DNA from: Cryptomeria japonica
Taxonomy: Eukaryota; Streptophyta; Pinopsida; Cupressales; Cupressaceae
Assembly: GCF_030272615.1 (NCBI RefSeq)
Contig: NC_081415.1
Span: 367,014,167 to 367,078,166, forward strand
Length of the DNA: 64,000 nt
Direction of reading: 5' to 3'
Made by a program: the position numbers and the translations under genes. This document shows, piece by piece, positions 45,792-57,630 of this stretch. Each line of letters begins with the position of its first letter. The stretch's first letter is position 1. The notes below the pieces were generated by a model, which did not search any database, was not told the DNA's origin, and saw only the letters and a list, made by a program, of their open reading frames with translations.

Positions 45792-46901
45792 CATCAGGGC
45801 CTAGGGCCTTATTGTCCTTGAGAGCCTTAATGGCATCCGCAATTTCTTGCACAGAGATCTTAGCTTTGAGGAGGAGAGCTTCATCCTCAGAGATTCTATT
45901 TGGAATAATGGTACTACACTTAGATCGAGCATCTATCGAGGCCTCATTATCCTCTGAGGTAAATAGAGTCTTGTAAAACACTTCAAAGGCTTATGTGATA
46001 TCATTGATATGCAGGAGTTCCTTATCATCTACCGTTATTCTGTCGATTTTTTCTCTGGTCTATTTTTGTTTGATAAGATTAAAGAATACTTTGGAGCCTT
46101 TATCACCAAATTGGAGCCAGTGGTTATGGGCTCTAATGAAGGCACCTCTGATTTTAACCTGCTGGTGATTTCTGAGGATATTTCTAGCCTCAGAGACCCA
46201 TTTGGCCAAGGTAGGGGAGGAGGGTTGCATATGGATTTCTTGTTCCAAGGAGTGAAGCCGATGAATAAGGGTTTTTTCTAGGTATCTAAAGTCCTTGGCT
46301 TTTTTCTGGCCAATGGTTTGGAGTAATTTCTGCCACGAGGAAATGTTCCTCTTCCATCTGAGAATGTGGGATTGAGGGAGATGTGGTTGCGGATTGAAGA
46401 GTCTAACTATTTTGATGGAATTTAGGACTTCCTCATCTTGTAGCAGGGATGTGTTAAGTAAGCATTTCTTATTGCGAGGGTGGCTAGGGGTGATGGAATT
46501 TCTGGTGTTAATGATGGCTAGAATGGGGAAGTGATTAGACAGGGTTGTTGGTAAGACTACCACCACATTCCCAAATTGATTGGGGGAGAAGGAGAAGAAA
46601 TCCTTATTAACATAAAACCTATCTAGCTTGGAGTAGATTCTATTAGTGCTTTGCTGAAAGTTGCACCAAGTGTACCATAGGTTAGGGGTATCAGGTTTGG
46701 TGCCTTCCAAGGGGTCAAATAGCTGCAGTTGTTGTTTAAACTTGTCCCAGTGAGGTTTTTATGGAGTTTTCCATTCAAACAGAAGTCCCCCAACCTTGTC
46801 ATCTTGGTATTCAGTCATGTTAAATTCTCCAGCCATGACCTGAGGGATATTTGGGAGGGATGTTAGCCAGTTTCAGAGGGATATTCTTTCCTTGTAGTCA
46901 T
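45792..46901 (-). pseudogene. LINE ORF2, end of endonuclease to start of RT
   Basis: Middle piece of ORF2 between the two copia insertions. From 46895 down it reads an endonuclease segment with MAGEFNMTEYQDDK (GEFN where GDFN is usual), then YTWCNFQQSTNRIYSKLDRF and LSNHFPILA, the SDH-like box of L1 endonuclease with changes. Frame 46710-46060 is open for 216 codons. The RT entry is at 45981-45792, ending ALKDNKALGPD. The motif is completed after copia A at 39072. Stops at about 46755 and 46060. Confidence 0.85.
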
Positions 46902-47967
46902 TGTTAGGTCCCGGAGACAACTGAGAGGAGGGGGAGGGGGTGAATTAGTTGTCAAATAAATTCAAAACAAAAACAACTTAACCAACTTACTGCTTAATAT
47001 CGGTGAACCAGTCTTTTACACCGGTGGACAGTTTTATCAGATAATTGCAATATCGGTAAAGATTAATGCATGAAACAAAAAGACAAAGTCATCCACAACA
47101 CTTAACACCAATATTTGTACGTGGAAACCCTGTAAGGGGAAAAACCACAGTGGGAAACCTTACCCACAATCAGATGATACTACTGCAGATAGTAAATGTA
47201 TACAAATGGGGTCTACACATGTAGAAAGGCCAAGCGCCTGGAGCTCACTGCTCAAACACAAAATAGGAGTCACATTGACTACAATTGGATGGTTAAATCC
47301 AATAAGGATGTACTGCTCAAAATAACATCTTCATATGCTGGATTCAGTACTGGTGTAGTTCTGATATGCTTTCACCAAAACCTTGCTTCACCTTCAAATG
47401 ATGTCTACGTGTACAACTCTTCTTAATCTCGAATATACCTTCACACAATTCTTCTTCGCATTCCACAACCGATCTTACAAATAAGATCTTACATTTATAT
47501 TATAACCTGGGACCAATTTTAGTAGGTCGGCTCTAAGAGATATTACAATAAAATTAATTTACAAATAAATAAATGCCTGATGCAATAACCAATTCAACAT
47601 GTTGACTTAATGCATTTACAACAATAATAAATCATCTCCATAGCGTGCCATGCTGATCTGGAAAAGATAATCCCACCGGTGTATAACCTGGACCTATTTG
47701 TCGGTAACAACAAATATGCAAATATGAATATACCAATAACCAAATCTCCAAGACAAGGTGTCCAAATGATGTCTTCGTCATAACCAAGTGTTTTCCATGC
47801 CATTCCAAGTGCCAGTGATCATTATATCATGCCGGTGTACCAGATACCGGTGACTGTGCATAAGTCATTTGCTTGCCGGTGAATGTTGCTGATTCTCCAA
47901 AATGCCAGAGTTGATAAGGTTTAGTAGGTGTTGACATCAATGACAAAACCATACCAAAATACCAACA
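46902..47967 (-). repeat. Copia B 3' LTR
   Basis: Left LTR. CCGGT motifs at 47023, 47677, 47833, 47847 and 47876. Shares the TGTTGGTATTTTGGTATGG start (minus strand) with copia A. Confidence 0.92.
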
Positions 47968-48240
47968 ATCTCTCCCTTTGGCATTGATGGCAACACAAGA
48001 TGGAAAAACCATCAAAATGCCAAAACAGAAATGCCAAATACCAAAATACCAAAAATTACCAAAATATAAGTAATCTTTCTCAAATTAACATTCTCTCCCC
48101 CTAAGAGTGACATGTGTTTCCTTGTGTTTTTCCATACCAATCTCTCCCCCTTTGACATCAAATGCCAAAGTTACTATAAAACCAAGTTCATATACAAAAT
48201 ACCAACCAATTTAGTATACCAACTACTCCCCCTGAGAAGT
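47968..48240 (-). promoter_or_regulatory. Multiple polypurine tracts of copia B
   Basis: Plus-strand tracts at 47968-47981 (abutting the LTR), 48091-48105, 48141-48155 and 48224-48235. Same arrangement as in copia A. Confidence 0.75.
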
Positions 48241-48312
48241 AGCTTCCTCATCAAGGCCGGAGTAAAAAGATTTCTCTGTTAATTCTGTCGGTTGATGAAA
48301 AACATCAACTCT

Positions 48313-51300
48313 CTAAGTATCTACCGGTGGGGAAATGAACCCAAGTTGATCTCTAAGATATTCAAAAGTCTCCTTAGGCAGAGGTTTAGTGAAAATATTT
48401 GCAATCTGCTCTTTAGTATTCACATAAACTAGTTGAATTTCTTTTGCTTCAACATTCTCCCTTAGAAAATTCAATTTGATAGAAACATGTTTGGTTTTAG
48501 AATGTAGTACCAGATTCTTAGATATATCAATTGTTGCAGTGTTGTCACAATATATAGTAATAGGTTCCTTGCATTTTACCTTTATGTCTTTCAACATTTG
48601 TTTAAGCCATAGTACTTGTGTACAATTAGTTGCTGCTGCAACATATTCTGATTCTGTTGTTGATAAGGATGTACAACTTTGTTTCTTACTCAACCAGGAA
48701 ACTAGTCTATTTCCAAGAAAAAATGCTCCTCCGGTGGTGCTTTTTATATCATCCACATCTCCTGCCCAATTTTCATCTGTGTATGCACATAATTAAAAGT
48801 TTTCATCTCTAGGATACCATAATCCAAGATTTGCAGTGCCTTGTAAGTACCGGAAAATCCTTTTTACTGTTGATTCATGATTCTCTAGGATTACTCTGAA
48901 ATCTTGAAACAATACATACTGCATTCATGATATCAGGTCTGGTCTATGTCAAATACAGTAAACCTCCTATCATAGATTTGTACCTAGTTGGATTAACAGG
49001 TGTAGATTCATCTCTTAGTGATAGTTTGTCATTTGTAGTCATAGGTGTGATTACCAGTTTAGAGTTCTCCATCCCAAATTTCTTTAGTAACTCCTTTAAG
49101 TACTTGGATTGACTCAAAAATATACCTTTGTCAATCTGTGAAATCTGCAATCCTAAAAGGAATTTTATTTCTCCAATCATAGACATTTCAAATTCTTGCT
49201 GCATTTCAATAGAAAATTCTTTACATAGTCCATCTTCTCCTCCAAAGATTATATCATCAAAAAAAACTTCTATAACCAAGATGTCATCGTTAGTCACTTT
49301 ATAATATAAGTTGCTGTCAACATTACCTTTAGAAAAACCAATCTTCAAAAGATATTTATCCAATCTTGCATACCAAGCTCTTGGAGCTTGTTTCAATCCA
49401 TACAAAGCTTTCTTTAACCCACAAACCATATCTTTGTTACCTGTCAAAGAAAATCCATTAGGTTGTTCAATGTAAACTTCTTCTTCAAGATCTCCATTCA
49501 AAAATGCACATTTAATATCCATTTGATATACTTTGTAGTTCTTGTGTGTTGCAAAAGCCAAAAATAATCCGACTGCCTCAATTCTAGCTACCGGTGCAAA
49601 GGTTTCATTGTAATCAATTCTTTCTTTCTAAGAATATCCCTTACACACTAGTCTTGCTTTATTTCTGATAACCTTATCATCTTCATTAAGTTTGTTTCTG
49701 AATACCCATTTGGTTCCAATTACATTTTTATTTTTAGGCTGGGGAACTAATGTCCAAGTGTTATTCTTCTCAATTTGTTCTAATTCTTCTTCCATAGCTT
49801 TAATCCAGTGTTTATCTTCACATGCCTCATTAACTAATGATGGTTCAATTTGAGAAATAAGACATACCTCTTCATTTTCCAATCTTCCTCTTGTCATAAC
49901 TCCTTTATACTTGTTTCCAATTATCTGATCTTCAGAATGATTCAGTCTTACATACCGGGGTGTCTTTGTTTGCTGTTGTTCCTCAGTCACAGTGGAATTT
50001 TCAGACGATACCGGTGTAACTGGATCTTCATTCTGTACCGGTGGGTTCAGTGTAGGTTCATTTGTTAGAATTTATGTTGCCAGTTCAGAATCTATATACC
50101 TTGAAGTTCCTCTGAATTGTTCATCAATCTTCACATTTGTACTCTCAACAATTTTCTGCAATCTTTTGTTAAAACATATATATGCTTTACTTTTAGATGA
50201 ATAACCAAGAAATATTCCTTCATCACTTCTAGGATCAAATTTGCAAATATACTCATCTCTTCTAATATAGCATTTACTTCCAAATATTCTAAAATATTTA
50301 AGAGTGGGAGTAATACCAAATCATAGTTCATGAGGAGTCTTACTGGTTTCACCTTTGATGTGAACTTTGTTGAATGTATAGACCGATGTACTTACTGCCT
50401 CTCTCCAATATACATGTGGTAGATTTGCTTCTGATAACATACTTCTAGCTGCATCCAAAATAGTTCTATTTTTCCTTTCAACAACTCCATTTTACTGTGG
50501 TGTCCGAGGTGCTGATAGTTGTCTTCTGATTCCATTCACTTCACAGAATGCATTAAATTCCTTAGATGTAAATTCTCCTCCTTGATCTGATCTTAGACAT
50601 TTGATTTTCTTACCGGTTTCATTTTCTACCATTGCTTTGAACAGTTTGAACTTCCCAATTGCTTCTAATTTTTCTCTTAGAAAAGTAACCCAACACATTC
50701 TAGAATAGTCATCAATGATTAGCATGAAATATCTATCACCTTGCAAGCTTTTGTTTCTAGTTGGACCACATAAGTCAGTATAAATTAAGTCAAGAGCATT
50801 ATTGGATTTTTCTGGAATACTTTTGAAGGTGGCTCTAACTTGTTTTCCAAATTGACATTCCTTACATACTGTATTGTGAGGTTTGACAATTTTAGGTAAA
50901 TCTCTAACTGCCTTAGTAGTACTGATTTTTGCCATGCAATCAAAGTTTACATGACAAAATCTCTTATGCCATAGCCAAATTTCATCAATATGTGCAATCA
51001 AGCATGTCTTTTCACTGTTATTCAAATGAAAGATATTACCTCTAGTTTGATTGCCGGTTGCAATTTCTAAACCAGTTCTATTCATGATTTTTCATTTTCC
51101 ATTTTTGAATTGTAACTGAAATCCTTTCTCAACTAATTGACCAACACTCAAAAGATTATTCTTTAAACCTTCAACATAGTAAACATTGTCAGTATTATGC
51201 TTACCATCAAGGGATATTGTACCTTTACCTTTGATCAGACAAGCTTTATCATCTCCAAATCTCACTATACCTCCATTATATTCTTGAAAGTTCAAGAATT

Positions 51301-52465
51301 TACCTTTATCACCTATCATATGATGTGAGCATCCTAAATCAATGATCCATTCATCCTTTACTTCAATTTTAGCTGCCAAGGCCTGCACTACCGGTTGGAC
51401 TGTAGGTGTTGGTTGATCTTCTGTTATAGCAACAAAAACCCAACCATTGTCTGTCGGATCCTCATCAGAATCATCAGTCACTCCTTCATCAGCAAGATAA
51501 CAAGATTTGTCTTTATTCTTCTTAAATTTGTATCTTTGATATTCAGGGTTAGGTTTGTATGTTCTTCTAGCTTCTTCTCTTAGTCTAGCATGTCTATCAG
51601 GGCATCTTGAAGCCATGTGACCAATCTTATTACAGTTAAAACATTTAAAGGGTGCTTTACCTTCATACTTACTTCCAACTGGACCTTTAGGCATTTTCCT
51701 TGCAAATAGTGCTTCAAGTTCTTTAAGTTCTTCATTTTCTTTTCTGCTTTCTTCAAGTTCTCTTGCATAAAAGGCTTTCCAAACAGATTTGTCAAATGAT
51801 GATGCAGATGATGTTGATGCTTTAAAGGCTAAATCTGTCTTTATAGTAGCAACAAAACCAAATTCCTCAATTTCAAAGGCTGAAAGTTTTCCAATCAATG
51901 TATCTCTAGTTACTGATGTATTAGGCATTGTTCTTAACTCATTTATAGCAGTGACCTTCATTTTATATGCCGGTGGAAATCCTCTTAAAATTTTTGGAAC
52001 AAGTTCATCTTCACTTAAGGTTCCTCCACAACATTTAATACCCAAAATAATTTCATTTACTCTTTCCATAAAAGTAGAAATCCTTTCATCTTCTTCCATT
52101 TTCAGATTTTCATACCTGACCAGGAAGCTTTCAAGCTTTGCAATTTTGACTGTGGAATCTCCTTCATTCAGTGTTTGCAAATGATCCCAAATAGATTTAG
52201 CAGTTGATCTATTTGATAATCCCATGATTTGCTGATCTGTTAATGCGCTCAAAAGTGCTTCTCTTGCTTTGCAATCATTTTCTTCATCTTTAGTCAAGTT
52301 AGGTGGATTAGGTTGGCTTTGAGTACAAGAAGTATAACCATTGTTCGTAACATCCCAGATGTCCTTTCCAATGCAATTTAAATGCGTCTCTATTCTGATC
52401 TTCCATATGCCATAGTTGGTTCCATCAAGTTTAGGACTGTCCTTCCTGAAATAGTTAGTAGACAT
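48313..52465 (-). pseudogene. Copia B Gag-Pol polyprotein (broken)
   Basis: Frame 52465-51092 (457 codons) starts MSTNYFRKDSPKLDG and carries Gag with a zinc knuckle CFNCNKIGHMASRC. The protease region reads WIIDLGCSHHMIGDKGKF: the active D-S-G is D-L-G, which should abolish cleavage. After a TGA (about 51090) the same frame continues through the integrase zinc domain and core (51085-50492), ending at a stop inside the PQ.NGVVER box. RT pieces follow at 49990-49628 and 49561-48944, the latter with catalytic-box change FFDDIIFGG. RNase H is at 48756-48313, ending [18 protein letters not shown]. Six or more lesions in all. Its RNase H end is longer than that of copia A. Confidence 0.9.
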
Positions 52466-52507
52466 TGGATCTCCTCAAGTTGTTAAACTTCTACAAAAGA
52501 GGACTAT

Positions 52508-52521
52508 GCTCTGATACCAAT
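52508..52521 (-). promoter_or_regulatory. Copia B primer binding site, tRNA-iMet type
   Basis: Plus GCTCTGATACCAAT adjoining the right LTR. Confidence 0.9.
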
Positions 52522-53583
52522 TGTTAGGTCCTAGAGACAACTGAGAGGGGGGGGGGTGAATTAGTTGTCAAATAAATTCAAAACAAAAACAACTTAACCA
52601 ACTTATTGCTTAATATCGGTGAACTAGTCTTTTATACCGGTGGACAGTTTTATCAGATAATTGCAATACGAGTAAAGATTAATGCATGAAACAAAAAGAC
52701 AAAGTCATCCACAACACTTAACACCAATATTTGTACGTGGAAACCCTGTAAGGGGAAAAACCACGGTGGGAAACCCTACCCACAATCAGATGATACTACT
52801 GTAGATAGTAAGTGTATACAAATGGGGTTTGCACATGCAGAAAGGCCAAGCACCTAAAGCTCACTGCTCAAACACAAAATAGGAGTCACACTGACTACAG
52901 CTGGATGGTTAAATCCAATAAGGATGTACTGCTCAAAATAGCATCTTCATATGCTGGATTCAGTACCGGTGTAGTTCTGATATGATTTCACAAAAACCTT
53001 GCTTCACCTTCAAATGATGTCTGTGTGTACAACTCTGCTTAATCTCGAATATACCTTCACACAATTCTTCTTCGCATTCCACAACCAATCTTACAAATAA
53101 GATCTTACATTTATATTATGACCTAGGACCAATTTTAGTAGGTCGGCTCTAAGAGATATTACAATAAAATCAATTTACAAATAAATTAATGCCTGATGCA
53201 ATAACCGATTCAACATGTCGTCTTAATGCATTTACAACAATAATAAATTATCTCTATAGCATGCCATGCTGATCTCGAAAAGATAATCTTGTCGGTGTAT
53301 AACCTGGACCTATTTGCCAGTAACAACAAATATGCAAATATGAATATACCAATAATCAAATCTCCAAGACAAGGTGTCCAAACGATGTCTTCGTCATAAA
53401 CAACTATTTTCCATGCCATTCCAAGTGTCGGTGATCATTATATCATGCCGGTGTACCAGATGCTAGTGACTGTGCATAAGTCATTTGCTTGCCGGTGAAT
53501 ATTGCTGATTCTCCAGAGTGCCAGAGTTGATAAGGTTTAGTAGGTGTTGACATCAATGACAAAACCATACCAAAATACCAACA
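52522..53583 (-). repeat. Copia B 5' LTR
   Basis: Right LTR, followed by the TSD GTCAT. A G8 run lies at 52547-52554 as in the other copies. A short frame across it is not a gene. Confidence 0.92.
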
Positions 53584-53928
53584 GTCATTAGATGCATATA
53601 TGGAGCATATGCCAAAGCAAGTTCCTTTAACATCTAATGTAACCCAAGCCACTGTATTACAAGGGCAAGTTCCTTTATCCTTGAGCTACTTTGCCCATTT
53701 AGGGGCAATAAGAAGGCCAACTCCTCCCTTTCCTCTTGGGTGGTTGGTACAAATTTTGATTGCATCTCTCCAAATGAAATCGAGTGTGGTACCGAGAGAG
53801 AACCCAACAGATTTAAGTTCTTGTAGCATTAGAAAATATAAATTTCTATGGTAATCCATAAATCTTTTAATAACAAATTTCTTGTCAGGTAACTCAGGGC
53901 CTCGAATGTTCCATGATATGTACTTCAT
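53584..53928 (-). pseudogene. LINE ORF2 start, endonuclease N-terminus
   Basis: The ATG at 53928 lies 14 bases after the ORF1 stop. MKYISWNIRGPELPDKK opens an L1-type apurinic endonuclease; W-N-I-R-G is the family start and LMLQELKS holds the catalytic E. After a TAG at about 53686 the frame reads VAWVTLDVKG and ICSIYASND, where copia B is inserted. It resumes at 46901. Confidence 0.85.
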
Positions 53929-53941
53929 TAAAATGGAGGAT

Positions 53942-55604
53942 TTAAGAGGGGCTGGTAGGGAGACCGTGTTGATCTCCAGGCTTCTTCTTGTTTTTGGAGC
54001 CCATAGGTCTACCTTTCTTTTTATTTAAGGAGTATCCTTTCATAAGGTCCTCATAATTTTCACTATTTTCAAGAGGCTCAACTTTATTATCTGAATTTCC
54101 TCCTATGTCGGACCTAGACAATTGGGAGCCTGGAAAGACAAGGAGCATCGTGCTAGACCTAATGTCTTCTAGACCCTTATTGGTATAAATAACTTCTATA
54201 ACATGATTGTCCTCTATTTGTTTGAGCGTAGATGCAGTCGAGGGGTTGGTGGTGCTAACATCAGTGGTAAGTCCTGCAAGTGAAGAGGAGACTGATTGTT
54301 TGGGGATTTTGGATCTGAGGATCATTGCAGGGTTATCACTAATGCTAGCATCATCAGCGCCACGATTAGGGTTTTCTAGATTTTTGACCATGTTTTTAAC
54401 CACAGAATTGACAGGGGTTTGAGAAGAGTCATAAGCCATTGGGGGGGAGTGTACAATTAGGGGCCAATTGGTTGGTATTAGAGCGGTTATGGTTTAGGGC
54501 GTTATGGTGGGTAGTTTTTCGTCTTCGCTTTCTTGAAGTAACCACTTGAAAGCAGTTGGAGGGTGATTCTATAGGATCTTCTGGTGGGTTGGAAACAGGG
54601 ATGAGGGGTTCAGGGACCAGAGGTGCATGGTCAACATTCATTGGATTTACTCCATTAAGACTGGCGCTAGGTGCCAAAATCTCTACATTAGCAGAGTGAA
54701 GGGGAGTTGAATTTAGGTTATTATTGGTTTTAGGGTTTACCTAATTCTCAACTGTATTATTCTTTTGTTTCTTGCGGTTGATGATTGGGCAGTTTTTATG
54801 AATATGCCCTTCTTTCTTGCAGAGAAAACATGCATTCAATCCGCCAAGCATTTCAACAGGACAGACGAAAGTATCTCCATTAATATTTAGGTTTAAACAT
54901 GGCGAGATGTCAATTCCGGGTTTAATTGAGACAAGCATTCTTGCGTCAAGGTTGGGTACCAACCGAGCAATCTCATCAATCCGAATTGTTTTGCCAAACG
55001 GTTCCATTAATTGGGGAAGAAAACACCACAGAAAGGGAGGGACATCCTTGAGTAAGATCCATCTGGGAGAGGATAGTGCAAGAACTTCCTCATTAACTGC
55101 CTCCGGAGACCAGGTTAGGGCTCGAAAGGAGGTATTCCCGACCATCTAGTATTGACGTTTGAGGGCTTCCAGTTGGGATTCATGTGAGTTAAAGAAAATG
55201 AGGAAAAGACCTCTCTGTATTTGCCTACAGAACAAAATTTTAAGCCCTAATTTCAGATTCCACAGATTATTAAACCAATCATCAATGAATTTCCTAGGTG
55301 GGCATTTTTGAGCATCAACACAAGCAAAAAAGATGGCAGTGTCACATAACCTAAGCTTTTCCGAGGCAATTTCATTCAACATTTCAATATTTGGTGAAAT
55401 GCAGAAGGAGTTTGAGGTAATGCGAGGGCACTTACCATCCTTACTGGGTCCTTCATCTGGAGGAGCCTTAAGGAATTGTGCCGACGAGTGGACTCCATTC
55501 GCAGGCGGGGCGACGGTCTCAACAAATGACTTTTTTAGGGTTGGGTTTGTCTGAGGGGTAGGTTTAGGGCCATTAGTGGCACCTCCATCTCACTCTGGCT
55601 CCAT
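53942..55604 (-). pseudogene. LINE ORF1 with DUF4283-like domain and zinc knuckle
   Basis: The RNA-binding partner protein of plant L1. The ATG at 55604 is followed by a TGA at codon 5, so the start is dead. The frame continues with LRLCDTAIFFACVDAQ (about 55350), a DUF4283-like region with RWILLKDVPPFLWCF (near 55065-55020) and a CCHC knuckle CFLCKKEGHIHKNC (about 54827-54786). A stop at 55146 (after KRQY) and one near 54739 interrupt it. A one-base shift in the C-run near 54440 precedes the last 165 codons. The end is basic (KKKGRPMGSKNKKK), perhaps a nuclear or RNA-binding tail. Confidence 0.8.
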
Positions 55605-55857
55605 CAGAAACTAGGGTTGGGGTCGCGCGGGTTGAGCAGAGAGGTGGTGGAGTTAAACGTAATTAAAGTTGCAGAGCAATTAAAACATAGAGAGTGAAAG
55701 TAAAGAAAGTGGACGGGGTAGAAAACGCAAACCGGGTGTAGGAGCTTAACTCCTCCACGTTAATGCTAAGGTACCCACGTCATCGCCTAAATGCCTCGAT
55801 ACTGCTTCCACCTTCAGGGAGAAATCGCATCAAGGCCAAAAATTCGCAGTCTTTTTT
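55605..55857 (-). promoter_or_regulatory. LINE 5' leader, probable internal promoter region
   Basis: About 250 bases of higher GC content than the surroundings (including GGTCGCGCGGGTTG on the plus strand at 55621-55634), between the ORF1 start and the AT tract. No TATA box, as expected for an internal LINE promoter. Promoter function is inferred from position. Confidence 0.45.
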
Positions 55858-55968
55858 CATATATTATATATTACATATTATAAAATATATAATATATTAT
55901 TATATATTATATAATATATAATTTATTTTTTTATTTAAAATTACCTATAAAAATTGGATATCCGATTT
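55858..55968. repeat. AT tract with palindrome copy 5
   Basis: TATATTATATATTACATA-type sequence, then AAAATTACCTATAAAAATTGG leading into AAATTGGATATCCGATTT (55951-55968, one mismatch). Its reverse complement resembles 36053-36130 over about 60-75 bases. Confidence 0.8.
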
Positions 55969-56446
55969 GCCCCAGTGTTTACCATGCCAAGGTGTACTGA
56001 CACCCAGGCCAAGCAAAAAGTCAACATGGATTTTCATGTTTTTAGGCGAGTGGAAAAGGCTATTTTTTCACATCGCCACTTTATGGCCCCCCATGATCCT
56101 GCACTAACCCAAAGCCATCAAGACTACCAAAAGCCATGAAATACTCGTTTAAGTAGTCATCTTCAATATTATCATTCTTTTACTTTGGACGTGGGTCTGT
56201 GCTACTTGATTTGGTATTTTCATATGTGATAGATGTTGTTTCAAAAATCATTTTTTTGAGATTGTTTACTGACGTGTTTGTACATGCATTTTATTGTTTA
56301 ATATTCAACTATTTAGATCATTAAAGAACTACTACATTAAAGAACTACTACCCTGTTATATTGGAGTATATGGTCTTTTTAGGAATATGTAATGGAGAAA
56401 GGTGGAATTAAATTTGGTGTGAAAAGTGTGTAATCATCTATGGGCA
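55969..56446 (+). other. Spacer, no gene recognised
   Basis: A 61-codon frame at 55954-56139 overlaps the palindrome and has no known features. A short tandem TTAAAGAACTACTA repeat occurs at 56321-56350. Confidence 0.4.
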
Positions 56447-56768
56447 TAATTAAAATTAAAGGAATATAGATGGCATATTCTTTAATGTTAAATAGAAACA
56501 AATCTAATTAGAATTGCATCTAAGAAAGAAAGAAATAATATATATTAATTAAATGTTATATTGTACATTTTGAACAAAATTAAGTAATTATATTTAATTT
56601 ACAATTTCAAAATAAGAAGAAATTAATTAATTTGAAAAAAAAAATGGAATTTTTTTTTGGAGAACAAACAAGTACATAAGTATAGATTTTAATAATTATA
56701 TAGTAACATAAAAGATAATAGAGAATAGTAGAGTTTTTAAAAAAAAAATCTAAGATTACACTCTATGA
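56447..56768 (+). repeat. Direct repeat R1, copy 1 (pairs with 57301-57630)
   Basis: Starts TAATTAAAATTAAAGGAATA and includes AATCTAATTAGAATTGCATC. The match to 57301-57630 is strong for the first 130 bases and weaker after. AT-rich, noncoding. Confidence 0.8.
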
Positions 56769-56859
56769 TGGATCATAGAGTGATTTCTATGGGTAATACC
56801 ATATTTCCTTGTATTAGGGAATGCAAATATAATGATACCTATTTGTGTCTATAGGAGTG

Positions 56860-57106
56860 AATCCGAATTGATTCTTAATTTGACAAATCCTTCCTGTGGT
56901 GGTTTAGGTTCCCAAGTTTTATGTAGTTTGTGTTAACCAAGTGGAACTGATATAATGCATGTAAGGTTACTCTGTTGACACTGTATTCATTTGGGTAGAA
57001 TCCATATTAATTATTAATTTGAAAGTATTCAGATTATATTGGTTTAGGCTCCCAAGTATCGTGTAGTTTGTGTTATCCAAGTGGAAGTGATAGAATGCAT
57101 GAAAGG
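56860..57106 (+). repeat. Direct repeat R2, two copies of about 107 bp
   Basis: 56860-56966 and 56999-57106 share AATCC, TTAATTTGA, GGTTTAGG.TCCCAAGT and GTAGTTTGTGTTA.CCAAGTGGAA.TGAT at about 75-80% by eye. They lie between the R1 copies, so a compound segmental duplication occurred here. Confidence 0.7.
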
Positions 57107-57287
57107 CTTGTCTGTACCGATAGACAAACATAGAAACTTACAAGCAGTTGTCAGGGAACTTCACTCACAGGCTGCTTCGAATGTGGCGGGAAATAAAATG
57201 AGTTTGAGACTTTATTCACAACAACTAGTTGACAAACATCTACAACACAAACTCTCTGCACGCTGCTTCAGCCTATTTCCTTACTAA
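57081..57287 (+). other. 68-codon open frame, unrecognised
   Basis: MEVIECMKGLSVPIDKHRN and onward to LSARCFSLFPY. Composition is more protein-like than its surroundings (LQAVVRELHSQAASNVAGNK), but I recognise no family. Its last 60 bases overlap the dispersed repeat shared with 18555-18632, so it is probably part of an old interspersed element rather than a gene. Confidence 0.25.
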
Positions 57288-57304
57288 CCTATTCGACTAT
57301 TAAT
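57227..57304 (+). repeat. Dispersed repeat, copy 2 (pairs with 18555-18632)
   Basis: AGTTGACAAACATCTACAAC and onward to ATTCGACTATTAAT, same orientation as the copy near 18.6 kb. Confidence 0.7.
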
Positions 57305-57630
57305 TAAAATTAAAGGAATAGAGATGTCATATTCTTTAATGTTAAATAGAAACAAATCTAATTAGAATTGCATCTAAGAAAGAAATGAGTAATATATATC
57401 AATTAAATGTTATATTATTTTTATTGTACAACTTGAGTAATTATATTTAATTTACAATTTCTAAATAGGAAGAAATTAATTAATTTTTTTTTTTTTAAAT
57501 TAGGATTTTTTTTTAGAACAAACAAGTGCATAAGTATAGATTTTAATAATTATATAAAAACATAGATGAAAATAGAGAATAGTGGAGTGTTTTAAAAAAA
57601 AATAAAAAAACTTAAGATCACACTTTATGT
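57301..57630 (+). repeat. Direct repeat R1, copy 2
   Basis: Starts TAATTAAAATTAAAGGAATA as copy 1. It contains a T-rich run at 57486-57497 and ends near CTTAAGATCACAC. Confidence 0.8.

Larger units (their letters stand above)
46902..53583 (-). mobile_element. Copia element B (Sirevirus-like Ty1/copia), inserted in the LINE
   Basis: 6682 bp, minus strand, with LTRs 46902-47967 (1066 bp) and 52522-53583 (1062 bp). A perfect 5-bp target duplication GTCAT lies at 46897-46901 and 53584-53588. Same family as copia A, with the same PBS, polypurine layout and protein order. The coding part is more decayed: gag-protease-integrase is one frame with stops, and RT/RNase H is in four pieces. Confidence 0.95.
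36296..55857 (-). mobile_element. L1-type LINE (non-LTR retrotransposon), split by two copia elements
   Basis: Minus-strand LINE with a 5' leader (55605-55857), ORF1 (55604-53942) and ORF2 in three pieces (53928-53584, 46901-45792, 39072-36480), then a 3' UTR to about 36296. Removing the two LTR elements leaves 6.2 kb, normal for a plant L1. At both insertion points the coding frame resumes across the target duplication, so the LINE was there first. ORF1 and ORF2 carry several stops and frameshifts. The two ends abut AT-rich tracts, so its own target duplication cannot be read. Confidence 0.88.
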
